Shown piece by piece: positions 1 through 6,814 of a DNA stretch of 37,051 nt. A model generated the notes under the pieces. It saw only the letters and a list, made by a program, of their open reading frames with translations, had not been told where the DNA came from and did no database searches. Numbering within the stretch: position 1 is the first letter of the stretch; each line of letters starts with the position of its first letter. Position numbers and translations under genes: made by a program. The DNA is from Candidatus Rokuibacteriota bacterium (GTDB lineage Bacteria > Methylomirabilota > Methylomirabilia > Rokubacteriales > CSP1-6): NCBI GenBank assembly GCA_003221455.1, contig QHRX01000008.1:1-37051 (forward strand), given 5' to 3'.

Positions 1-1
1 C

Positions 2-235
2 GAGGCCGTGGCCGGCGAGACCCGCGCCCGCATCGAGGGAGTCGTCGCGGGCCTGCCGATCAAGCAGCGGCTCGCCTTCATAATGAGAAAGCTGCACGAC
101 CTCGACTATACGACCATCGGCGGCAGCCTCGACTGCTCGGAGGAGAGCGCCCGCGCCCATGTCTTCCAGGCGCTTCGGAAGATCCGCCGAGGTCTGGACG
201 GCCTCATCCTGGCCAAGACGGAGTCCCAGCCATGA
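2..235 (+). CDS. RNA polymerase sigma factor, C-terminal part (region 4), 5' truncated
   Basis: The reading frame is open to the left edge of the window, so only the C-terminal ~77 residues are present. They read as sigma-70 region 4 of an ECF-type factor: a helix with LPIKQRLAFIMRKLHDLDY followed by a helix-turn-helix containing SEESARAHVFQALRKIR, which in this family contacts the -35 element. The stop codon overlaps the start of the next gene as ATGA, so the two are very probably translationally coupled. The downstream protein begins with an anti-sigma zinc finger, which fits a sigma/anti-sigma pair. Region 2 and the true start lie outside the window, so the ECF subgroup cannot be assigned. 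Confidence 0.85.
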   Translation, partial: EAVAGETRARIEGVVAGLPIKQRLAFIMRKLHDLDYTTIGGSLDCSEESARAHVFQALRKIRRGLDGLILAKTESQP

Positions 236-1197
236 GTTCCCCGCATCCTGCCTGTCGTGAGATCGAATCGGACCTCCTCGCCGTGGCCTCGGGCGAGGCG
301 GCGCCGGCCGCGGCCGAGCGTGTGGAGGGACACGTGGTCGGCTGCGGCCCGTGCCGCGAGGAGCTCCGGCATTACCGCGCCATCGAGGGGTTCGTGGGCG
401 AGCTTCGGCGTGCCCCGCTGCCCGGGGACGACGCGGTGCTCGCCCGGGCCGAGCTCGAGTCGCGCCTGGCCGACCTGCGCCGCCGGCTCGTGAGCTTCGG
501 GGTTTTCTCTTCGCCCCTCGGTCCCATTCTGATCGCGCGCTCTGAGCTGGGAGTCTCACTCGTCAGGTACCTGGCGGGCAGGGGACCGGTAGCCTCCGAG
601 GTCCGCCGGCACCTCGGCAAGGAGGCGATCGAGGACCGCGCGGCGACGGACGCGCTCTACGCCGAGCTCGTCGACTACATCGAGGGCCGGCGCACCCGTC
701 TCGACTGGCCGCTCGATCTGCGTGGGGCTCGGAGCGACTTTCAGCGTCGCGTGCTCGACGCGACGGCCCAGCTCCCCTATGGCGCCGTCGCCTCCTATGC
801 GGGCATCGCCCGCCGGATCGGGGCGCCGACCGCCGCGCGTCCAGTGGCCCAGGCTCTGCGCTGGAACCCCCTGCCCATCGTGATTCCGTGCCACCGGGTG
901 ATCGGAAGCTCGGGTGCCCTGGTCGGGTACGCGGGCAGGAAGGTGGCCCTCAAGCAGCGGCTGCTCGCGATCGAGGGCGTGCGGGCCGTGCCCGCGCGCG
1001 GCGACTTCCGGGTGCCGCGCGAGGCCATGTACGCCCTTCACGTGGGCGAGTCGGAGTACTGCCTGCCGATCTGCGGCTCGCTGGCCTCCCGTCCGTTGTC
1101 GGAGCTCGTGCTCTTCGGGTCGCGCGAGCGGGCCGAGGCCGCCGGCTTCGCGCCGTGCACGAGCTGCCGTCCCGATCTGCATCCCCTCTCCGCCTAG
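232..1197 (+). CDS. Anti-sigma zinc finger - alkylguanine DNA methyltransferase - Ada-type Zn domain fusion
   Basis: This 321-residue protein has three recognisable parts. Residues 6-50 carry a ZAS/zf-HC2 anti-sigma signature with H34-x3-C38-x2-C41 (HVVGCGPC) and an earlier Cys8. Residues ~88-250 form an O6-alkylguanine-DNA alkyltransferase with the acceptor motif IPCHRV (Cys220) and the following GYAGRK wing. Residues ~266-315 match the Ada metal-binding domain: YCLPIC (C277-x3-C281) and PCTSC (C309-x2-C312), the four-Cys zinc site whose first Cys accepts methyl from phosphotriesters in E. coli Ada. Ada has its Zn domain at the N-terminus; here it is at the C-terminus and the AraC HTH is replaced by an anti-sigma module. 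Coupling to the upstream sigma gene (ATGA) suggests an alkylation-responsive anti-sigma factor. The domains are seen; the regulatory role is inferred. Confidence 0.88.
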   Translation: MSSPHPACREIESDLLAVASGEAAPAAAERVEGHVVGCGPCREELRHYRAIEGFVGELRRAPLPGDDAVLARAELESRLADLRRRLVSFGVFSSPLGPILIARSELGVSLVRYLAGRGPVASEVRRHLGKEAIEDRAATDALYAELVDYIEGRRTRLDWPLDLRGARSDFQRRVLDATAQLPYGAVASYAGIARRIGAPTAARPVAQALRWNPLPIVIPCHRVIGSSGALVGYAGRKVALKQRLLAIEGVRAVPARGDFRVPREAMYALHVGESEYCLPICGSLASRPLSELVLFGSRERAEAAGFAPCTSCRPDLHPLSA

Positions 1198-1237
1198 CTT
1201 GCTCGCTCCCCGTTTGGGGAGAGGACAGGGCGAGGGG
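1183..1237. repeat. REP-like nested inverted repeat over the end of the methyltransferase gene
   Basis: An inner hairpin CTCCCC-GTTT-GGGGAG (1206-1221) is nested in outer arms CCCCTC (1183-1188) and GAGGGG (1232-1237). The layout (CCCCTC...CTCCCC-loop-GGGGAG...AGGGCGAGGGG) resembles dispersed REP-like elements found between genes in many GC-rich genomes. It contains the last codons and stop of the preceding gene. There is no T-run, so it is not a typical intrinsic terminator. Confidence 0.45.
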
Positions 1238-1307
1238 AATAATCTCCCGCCGGCTTCACACCGCTCCCCCATCGGTGTTTTAGAGGGCAGATGGAGGTGA
1301 CAGGACG

Positions 1308-1562
1308 ATGGAGCTGACGATCCTGACCGACCTTGTGGTCCTCCGCCGCGTGCTCACGATCTCCGCGGCGGTCGTGCTACCCGCCCTCGCCTTCCACCGG
1401 GCCGGGGAGTGGCTGCGATCGCGTCGCCAGGCCTTCACCCGACCGCTCCCCGGCCCTGCCGGGGCGGCGGCCCGCGTCGGATCGCGAGAACGAACGGGCG
1501 CTCCGCATCAGTCAGGCCCGTTGGAAGCGACTTCTGTGAGCGAAAGGCGGGTGCGGCCATGA
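1308..1562 (+). CDS. Small hypothetical membrane protein
   Basis: This 84-residue ORF starts at ATG with a good Shine-Dalgarno (GGAGGTGA, about ten bases upstream). The first ~35 residues are hydrophobic (VVLRRVLTISAAVVLPALAF) and could form one membrane segment or a signal anchor; the rest is basic and proline/arginine rich. Its stop overlaps the next ATG as ATGA, which supports translation of both. I recognise no family. Part of the low-complexity tail could be decayed sequence, so moderate confidence only. Confidence 0.5.
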   Translation: MELTILTDLVVLRRVLTISAAVVLPALAFHRAGEWLRSRRQAFTRPLPGPAGAAARVGSRERTGAPHQSGPLEATSVSERRVRP

Positions 1563-1972
1563 ACCTGCAGGCTGAGATCGTAAGCGCGACAGTAACGGTC
1601 ACGGTTGTGTTCCTCGCCATCGGTAGCCTCCTGTGGCTCGGGCGACGGATCGAGGAGCGGCGGTCAGCGGGCATCGCCCGACAGATTGCGCTCACCGACG
1701 CCATCCATTTCAAGCTCGGCGCGGTGGCCGCGCCCGAGGTGCGGAAGGCCTGGCTGGGCGCCTGGACCATCTCCATGGCGGTACCGCTCGAGCGCGAAGG
1801 CACCGTCGGTGCCATCGTTCGCATCGCGCACGACCTCTTCTCGACCCTCGACCGCGTCGACGCGCCACGGATCCGGATCGTGCTCGCGCCCCAGGACCAG
1901 AGGCTGGCCCGGCCGGCCGCGCCGGCACCGGCGCGCCCGAAGCTCACCAGGGCCGGCGCGCAGCTCAGCTGA
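1559..1972 (+). CDS. Hypothetical membrane-anchored protein
   Basis: The track's longer ORF is trimmed to the ATG at 1559, which overlaps the stop of the previous ORF (ATGA), giving 137 residues. An N-terminal transmembrane helix (VTVTVVFLAIGSLLWLG, residues ~9-27) is followed by a soluble region with a plausible alpha/beta fold (WTISMAVPLEREGTVGAIVRI) and an Ala/Pro-rich tail. Single-span topology with the bulk in the cytoplasm is suggested by basic residues right after the helix (RRIEERR). No family recognised. It lies between two other small ORFs, possibly one transcript with them. Confidence 0.6.
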   Translation: MNLQAEIVSATVTVTVVFLAIGSLLWLGRRIEERRSAGIARQIALTDAIHFKLGAVAAPEVRKAWLGAWTISMAVPLEREGTVGAIVRIAHDLFSTLDRVDAPRIRIVLAPQDQRLARPAAPAPARPKLTRAGAQLS

Positions 1973-1986
1973 CGCGGAGATACGCC

Positions 1987-2193
1987 ATGAGCATGAACCT
2001 CTATATCGCCCAGAAGCTCACGGAGGCGCGCATGCGTGATCGGCGCGCCGCGAGCGCCAGGACCGTTCTGCCCGAGGCGGCCCGGGGATCCGGGCAGCGG
2101 TTGGCCAGGCTCTCATCCAGGCCGGCGAGGACTGCTGCGGGGGCACGCACGGCGTGCCCGGGGAGAAGACATGACGCTTTTGCGGGCGGGTGA
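1987..2193 (+). CDS. Small hypothetical protein
   Basis: A 68-residue ORF starting at ATG 14 bases after the preceding stop, with a GGAG-type site in the gap. The N-terminus MSMNLYIAQKLTEARMRDRR is a charged amphipathic helix with no signal peptide; the remainder is Arg/Ala rich. It overlaps the start proposed for the DUF2652 gene by 23 bases in another frame. The codon pattern is less convincing toward the 3' end. No family recognised. Confidence 0.4.
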   Translation: MSMNLYIAQKLTEARMRDRRAASARTVLPEAARGSGQRLARLSSRPARTAAGARTACPGRRHDAFAGG

Positions 2194-2938
2194 GGCAGAG
2201 CAAATGGGTAACACCACACGGGTGGCGCGGCTCAGCATTCAACCAGCGCCTCAAGTCGGTACCCCGCGCGAGCCCGCGTCGGGACCGGCCGGTCTGGGCA
2301 GGTTCATCGACCAGGGATTTCTGGTCCTGGCGGACATCTCGGGCTTTACCGCCTTTGTCACCGCGACTGAACTCGAGCACGGGCCACAGATCATCGCGAC
2401 GCTGTTGGAGAAGGTCATGGGGCAACTCTCGCCCCCCCTCGAAATCCAGGAAGTGGAGGGCGATGCGGTCTTTGCGCTCGGTCCGGACAGGACCCTTCAG
2501 CATCCCGGCAGCCTCCTCGACTCTTTCGGAAATGCCTTTGTCGCCTTTCGGGAGGGCCAACGCGAGACGTCGGAGCCCCCAACCTGTTCGTGCGGCGCGT
2601 GCGAGAGGATCTCCGCACTCAGTCTCAAGATCGTCGCCCACTACGGGAGCTTCCTCCGGCAGACGGTCGGCGGTCGGGCTCAAGCGGCCGGGCCCAACGT
2701 CATCCTCGCGCACCGCCTGCTGAAGAACCGCGTGGACCGGAGGGGTGGCTACCTGCTCCTCACCGACGCCGCCCGTCAACGAATGGGGGTCGACCCGACG
2801 GGGGCGGGCTGGCGGGCGCACACGGAGAGTTATGAGCACTTGGGGGACATCCCTCTCCTTGTCGGTGACGTAGAGTCCGTGTGGGTCGATACGGTGCCGT
2901 CATCAGAGACCGCGTCAGTCGGAGAGTCGACCCCCTAG
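2171..2938 (+). CDS. DUF2652 / adenylate-cyclase-like domain protein
   Basis: About 255 residues. The core begins FIDQGFLVLADISGFTAFV, the first strand and metal-binding Asp region typical of class III nucleotidyl cyclase folds, continues with EVEGDAVFAL, and ends with a segment containing GPNVILAHRLLKN, the pattern of DUF2652 proteins. These are cyclase-fold proteins whose catalytic activity is generally unproven. The start at 2171 was chosen because GGGGAGAAG lies just upstream; the track's start at 2036 lacks such support, and MGNTTR at 2204 is an alternative. The short run CSCGACERI may bind metal or be structural. It converges with the aldo/keto reductase and the two genes overlap by four bases tail to tail. 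Confidence 0.75.
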   Translation: MTLLRAGEAEQMGNTTRVARLSIQPAPQVGTPREPASGPAGLGRFIDQGFLVLADISGFTAFVTATELEHGPQIIATLLEKVMGQLSPPLEIQEVEGDAVFALGPDRTLQHPGSLLDSFGNAFVAFREGQRETSEPPTCSCGACERISALSLKIVAHYGSFLRQTVGGRAQAAGPNVILAHRLLKNRVDRRGGYLLLTDAARQRMGVDPTGAGWRAHTESYEHLGDIPLLVGDVESVWVDTVPSSETASVGESTP

Positions 2939-3903
2939 GCGTCGCGCCAGGCGCTCGCGCGGTCGAGGGCCGCGGTCGCCTCCTCGTCCAGGCGGAGGTC
3001 GATCCCGCCAACCAACTCCTTGAGCTGAGCCACGGACGTCGCGCTGGCGATCGGCGCCGTAATGCCGGGCCGGTGGGCGAGCCAGGAGAGCGCGACCTGG
3101 GCCGGCGTCGCGCCCACCGCCGCCGCCACTTTCTCGACTGCCTCGAGGATGGCGAAGCCGCGGTCGGTCATGTAGGTCTTCTGCACGCCGCTGGCTCGCG
3201 CCGTCACGGGCAGATCCCCGCCGCGGCGGTACTTGCCCGATAGGAAGCCGCTCCCGAGCGAGGAGTACGGGATGACCCCCACGCCCTGCTCGAGACACAG
3301 GGGCTCGAGCTCGCGCTCGTACTCGTCGCGGAAGACGAGGTTGTACTTCGGCTGGAGCGACTCGTAGCGCACGACGCCGCGGCTCTCGCTCTCCCCGAGG
3401 GCACGCGCCAGCCGCCACGCGTGGTAGTTCGAGGCGCCGATGTAGCGCACCTTGCCCTGGCGCACCAGGTCGTCGAAGGCGCGCAGCGTCTCCCCGAGCG
3501 GGGTGTCGCGATCGTCCCAGTGGGCCTGATAGAGATCGACGTAGTCGGTCTGGAGCCGGCGCAGCGAGGCCTCGACTCCCTCCACGATGTGCTGGCGGGA
3601 GAGGCCGGTATCGTTCGGGCCGGGCCCCATGGGCGCCATGACCTTGGTGGCGATGACTACGCCGTGACGGTTTCCGCGCCCCCGCGTCCACGTCCCCAGC
3701 ACGGTCTCCGACTCTCCACCCGCGTGGCCCGGTACCCAGCGGGAGTACACGTCGGCGGTGTCGATGAAGTTGCCGCCGGCCTCGATGTAGGCGTCGAGCA
3801 CGGCCTCCGACGTCTTCTGGTCCGTCGTCCACCCGAACGTGTTGCCGCCGAGACACAGGGCGGCGACTCGCAGCCCGGAGCGACCCAGCTTCCGCATCAG
3901 CAT
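2935..3903 (-). CDS. Aldo/keto reductase
   Basis: 322 residues, full length for the NADPH-dependent aldo/keto reductase superfamily. The beginning MRKLGRSGLRVAALCLGGNTFGW is the classic AKR opening. The catalytic tetrad is visible as Asp/Tyr in FIDTADVYSRW, Lys in IATKVM and His in LYQAHWDD. The cofactor end is present as IPYSSLGSGFLSGKY and PIASATSVAQLKE. It is cytosolic with no signal peptide. Substrate cannot be inferred; such enzymes reduce carbonyls of sugars and xenobiotics. Two possible ATGs are six bases apart; the first is used. It is divergent from the amidohydrolase gene across ~145 bases. Confidence 0.92.
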   Translation of the reverse strand: MLMRKLGRSGLRVAALCLGGNTFGWTTDQKTSEAVLDAYIEAGGNFIDTADVYSRWVPGHAGGESETVLGTWTRGRGNRHGVVIATKVMAPMGPGPNDTGLSRQHIVEGVEASLRRLQTDYVDLYQAHWDDRDTPLGETLRAFDDLVRQGKVRYIGASNYHAWRLARALGESESRGVVRYESLQPKYNLVFRDEYERELEPLCLEQGVGVIPYSSLGSGFLSGKYRRGGDLPVTARASGVQKTYMTDRGFAILEAVEKVAAAVGATPAQVALSWLAHRPGITAPIASATSVAQLKELVGGIDLRLDEEATAALDRASAWRDA

Positions 3904-3983
3904 GACGATTCCCCCTGGGCGCCGTCCGCGCCGGTCCTATGATAGGGACGGTCCTTCGCATCCTCAATGGGCGGATCTCAGGG

Positions 3984-3989
3984 TAGAAT
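3984..3989 (+). promoter_or_regulatory. Candidate -10 element upstream of amidohydrolase
   Basis: TAGAAT in the context GGGTAGAATCGGG matches the -10 consensus at five of six positions and lies 60 bases before the ATG at 4050. No good TTGACA is seen at the right distance. A second feature in the same divergent region is the palindrome CCTAT-G-ATAGG (3936-3946), containing TATGAT on the plus strand and TATCAT on the minus strand, which could serve the divergent aldo/keto reductase gene. Confidence 0.3.
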
Positions 3990-4049
3990 CGGGACGGTTC
4001 GCGCGCTGCCGAACACGGGTTCGTCCGCCCCCTCGGCGAGGAGTCGACC

Positions 4050-5519
4050 ATGACGGGTCAGAACCGCCACGCCTTCCAGATCCGCCCGGGCATGCGACGG
4101 GGGGTTCGCACGCTCGCACCGCTCCCGACGCAGCTCGTCTCCAACGAGGAGTTTCCGCCTCTCCCACAGACGGCCGCCCAGCGAGCGGTGGAGGACCGGA
4201 TCCTCGCGAGGGCGGGCCGTCTGGCGCCGAGGCTCGGGCTGAGCCGCCGTGACTTCCTGCGGCGGAGCGGCGGGATGGCGACGTCGCTCCTCGCCATGAA
4301 CGCGGTGTTCGGACGGTTCTTCGACGTACTCGAGGTCGAGGCGGCCGATCCGGCGGCGTTCCGGGAGCGTTCGGGCGCGCCCGTCTTCATCTTTGACGTG
4401 CAGCTCCACTATGTCGGCGCCGGCTATGACCCCGGCGATGCCGAGGCCGGCCGCAAGGGCGCGGTCTCGAAGCAGGGGTTACTCGGGCTGCGCAAGCGGG
4501 CGCGGCGGATGAACCCGGCGCTCGCGTCCGATCGCGGGACCCTGGCCGATCTCTCGTGGGAGAACTTCGTCAAGGAGGTGTTCCTCGACAGCGAGACGGC
4601 GATCGGGCTCATCTCGACACCGCCCGGACCGTATCCGCAGGAGGCGGTGGTGCCGCCGAAGGAGATGACCCACATCCGCGACGAGATCAACCGCATCACG
4701 CAGTCCCGCCGGATGCTCGCCCACGGCCTGGTCACCCCGCAGCTCGGGCGCGCCGATCTCGACTTCATGGACCTCCAGGCGGCCGCGCTCAAGGTCGATG
4801 CCTGGAAGGCGTATACCGGGGCCGCCCCCAAGGGCTTCGATCGCGGCTGGTTCGTCGACGACGAGAAGATCGCCTATCCCATGCTCGAGAAGGCCCGTGC
4901 GCTCGGCGTGCGGCGCTTCTGCGTTCACAAGGGACTGCCCCTCGGACCCGTTGCGGACTACAACCATCCACGCGACCTGATCAAGGCGGCCACCGATTTC
5001 CCGGACATCGACTTCCTCGTCTACCACGCCGGGTTGCTCGGCGTGTCGGCGGCCGGCCCGTCGGGGGACGTCCCCTGGACCACCGAGTTCTGCCAGGCGA
5101 AGCGGAAGGAGCCGGGCCTCCGGAACATCTACATGGAGCTGGGCTCCACCTTCGGGCAGCTCGTCACGACGAACCCTACCGCGTGCGCCCACCTGCTCGG
5201 CCAGGTCATCGACGCCTTCGGCGCCGACCACGTGCTGTGGGGGACGGACTCGATCTGGTACGGGACGCCGCAGTGGCAGATCGAGGCCTTCCGGCGCTTC
5301 GAGATTCCCGACGCGCTGGCGGAGAGATACGGGTACGGGCCGCTCACGCGCCCGGTGAAGGAGCAGATCTTCGGGCTGAACGCCGCGCGGGTCTTCGCCA
5401 TCGACGTGAACGCCCAACGGAACGATCTCCCCACGGACTACCTGAGCCGGATCAAGATGGCGTACCTCGAGGACGGCGCCGCCCCCAGCCACCGCTGGTA
5501 CGGATGGGTCGCGACCTGA
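4050..5519 (+). CDS. Amidohydrolase-family protein with internal twin-arginine motif
   Basis: 489 residues. A TIM-barrel amidohydrolase 2-type metallohydrolase is indicated by FIFDVQLHYVG (in place of the usual HxH strand), FLVYHAGLLG, and the late metal-site segment LWGTDSIWYG. A twin-arginine motif SRRDFL occurs at residues 65-70, followed by a hydrophobic stretch with GGMATSLLAMNAVFG, so Tat export or anchoring is plausible but the motif is preceded by ~60 residues. No later ATG would put the motif at the N-terminus. The usual first HxH is replaced by QLHY, so metal binding may differ from canonical members. The enolase-superfamily gene follows after 64 bases; the two may share a catabolic role. 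Substrate unknown. Confidence 0.85.
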   Translation: MTGQNRHAFQIRPGMRRGVRTLAPLPTQLVSNEEFPPLPQTAAQRAVEDRILARAGRLAPRLGLSRRDFLRRSGGMATSLLAMNAVFGRFFDVLEVEAADPAAFRERSGAPVFIFDVQLHYVGAGYDPGDAEAGRKGAVSKQGLLGLRKRARRMNPALASDRGTLADLSWENFVKEVFLDSETAIGLISTPPGPYPQEAVVPPKEMTHIRDEINRITQSRRMLAHGLVTPQLGRADLDFMDLQAAALKVDAWKAYTGAAPKGFDRGWFVDDEKIAYPMLEKARALGVRRFCVHKGLPLGPVADYNHPRDLIKAATDFPDIDFLVYHAGLLGVSAAGPSGDVPWTTEFCQAKRKEPGLRNIYMELGSTFGQLVTTNPTACAHLLGQVIDAFGADHVLWGTDSIWYGTPQWQIEAFRRFEIPDALAERYGYGPLTRPVKEQIFGLNAARVFAIDVNAQRNDLPTDYLSRIKMAYLEDGAAPSHRWYGWVAT

Positions 5520-5583
5520 CGCCACCGGAAGCGGGGGACGCCGACCACCTGACGCGGCCATCGGTTACGGAGACACTCGCGCC

Positions 5584-6750
5584 GTGAAGATCACGAGCGT
5601 CCAGGCGACCTGGGTCCACGTCCCGATCCCGTACGAGCGGCAGCACGTGAGCGACTTCGGTCGCATCGCCTCGTTCGACTCCGTCCTCGTAAAGGTCGAG
5701 ACGGACGACGGCCTCGTGGGCTGGGGCGAGGCGAAGGCCGGGGTCGGCAGCGCGGCATCGGGGTACGGTCTCGCCGCCATCATCAACCGCGACCTGGCGC
5801 CGCTCCTCGTCGCGCAGGACCCGCGCGACGTGAGCCGGCTCTGGGACGTCATGTACAACACGCCGCGCGAGGGTTTCGCGCTCGATCGCGGCCACGTGCT
5901 GCCCCAGCTCGGGCGGCGGGGCCTCTCGATCTCGGCGATCGCCGGCGTCGACATCGCGCTCTGGGACCTCCTCGGCAAATCGCTCGGCGCGCCCGTCTGG
6001 CGCCTGCTCGGCGGGCGCCGCGCCGAGCGCATGCCCGCGTACGCCTCGGGGGGCTGGGCCGACGAGGCCCGCATCGGCGAGCAGCTCCTCGGCTACGTGG
6101 CGCAGGGCGGGTTCCGCGCCGTCAAGATGCGCGTCGGCGTGATGGACGGCGAGCCGCATCGTTCCGCGGCGCGGGTGCGCGCCGCGCGCACGGCGCTCGG
6201 ACCCGACGTGAAGCTGATGGCCGACGCCCACGGCACGTGGACGGTGGCGGAGGCGAAGGCGTTCTGCCGGATGGTCGAGGACTGCGACCTCTACTGGCTC
6301 GAGGAGCCGGTGACGGCCGACGATAAGACCGGCCTCGCCGAGGTACGCCGCGCCTCCACAGTGCCGATCGCGACCGGCGAGAGCGAGTTCACCCGCCACG
6401 ACTTCCGCGAGATCGCCGAGCTGCGCGCCGCGGACGTGCTGCAGCCCGACCTCGCGATCGCGGGCGGCATCACGGAAGGTGTGCGGATCGGCGCGATCGC
6501 CTCCGCCTACAACTTGCGGCTCGCCCCGCACCTGTGGTCCGGCGCGCCCGCCTTCGCGGCCGGCGTCGCGCTCGCGGCGAGCCAGAGTGCGGGGTTCATC
6601 CTCGAGTATTCGCTCGGCGCGAACCCCCTGCTGCACGAGCTCATCCACGAGACATTCGCCGTGGTGGACGGCCAGCTCGAGGTCCCGGACCGGCCCGGCC
6701 TCGGGATCGTGGTCGACGAGGGTTTCGTGCGCCGCCACGCTCGCCAGTGA
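5584..6750 (+). CDS. Mandelate racemase/muconate lactonizing enzyme family protein
   Basis: 388 residues starting at GTG. It has the enolase-superfamily layout: an N-terminal capping domain (MKITSVQATWVHVPIPYE, GLVGWGEAK) and a barrel with catalytic Lys in VKMRVG, metal ligands in LMADAHG (Asp), YWLEEPV (Glu) and ATGESEF (Glu), and a late His in APHLWSG. Members abstract the alpha-proton of carboxylic acids and act as racemases, cycloisomerases or sugar-acid dehydratases. The specific reaction cannot be read from the sequence. It lies 64 bases after the amidohydrolase and converges with the amine oxidase. Confidence 0.92.
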   Translation: MKITSVQATWVHVPIPYERQHVSDFGRIASFDSVLVKVETDDGLVGWGEAKAGVGSAASGYGLAAIINRDLAPLLVAQDPRDVSRLWDVMYNTPREGFALDRGHVLPQLGRRGLSISAIAGVDIALWDLLGKSLGAPVWRLLGGRRAERMPAYASGGWADEARIGEQLLGYVAQGGFRAVKMRVGVMDGEPHRSAARVRAARTALGPDVKLMADAHGTWTVAEAKAFCRMVEDCDLYWLEEPVTADDKTGLAEVRRASTVPIATGESEFTRHDFREIAELRAADVLQPDLAIAGGITEGVRIGAIASAYNLRLAPHLWSGAPAFAAGVALAASQSAGFILEYSLGANPLLHELIHETFAVVDGQLEVPDRPGLGIVVDEGFVRRHARQ

Positions 6751-6756
6751 CTCGCC

Positions 6757-6781
6757 GCCCTTCCCCTGAAAACGGGAGGGC
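6757..6781. terminator. Hairpin between convergent genes
   Basis: GCCCTTCCCC-TGAAAA-CGGGAGGGC can fold into a stem with one bulged T between the convergent enolase-superfamily and amine oxidase genes. There is no U-run on either strand. The GGGAGGGCCGGGG...AGGG flank also resembles the REP-like element at 1183-1237, so it may be a repeat rather than a terminator. Confidence 0.3.
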
Positions 6782-6814
6782 CGGGGGGCAGGGTCTTCCG
6801 GGGCTCGCCCTCGA

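Noticed and set aside
556-1272. Long minus-strand ORF opposite the alkyltransferase fusion
   Set aside because: Arg/Gly-rich shadow with no motif; common in GC-rich DNA.
2915-4051. 378-residue minus-strand ORF opposite/over the aldo/keto reductase
   Set aside because: Frame-shifted shadow of the real reductase gene.
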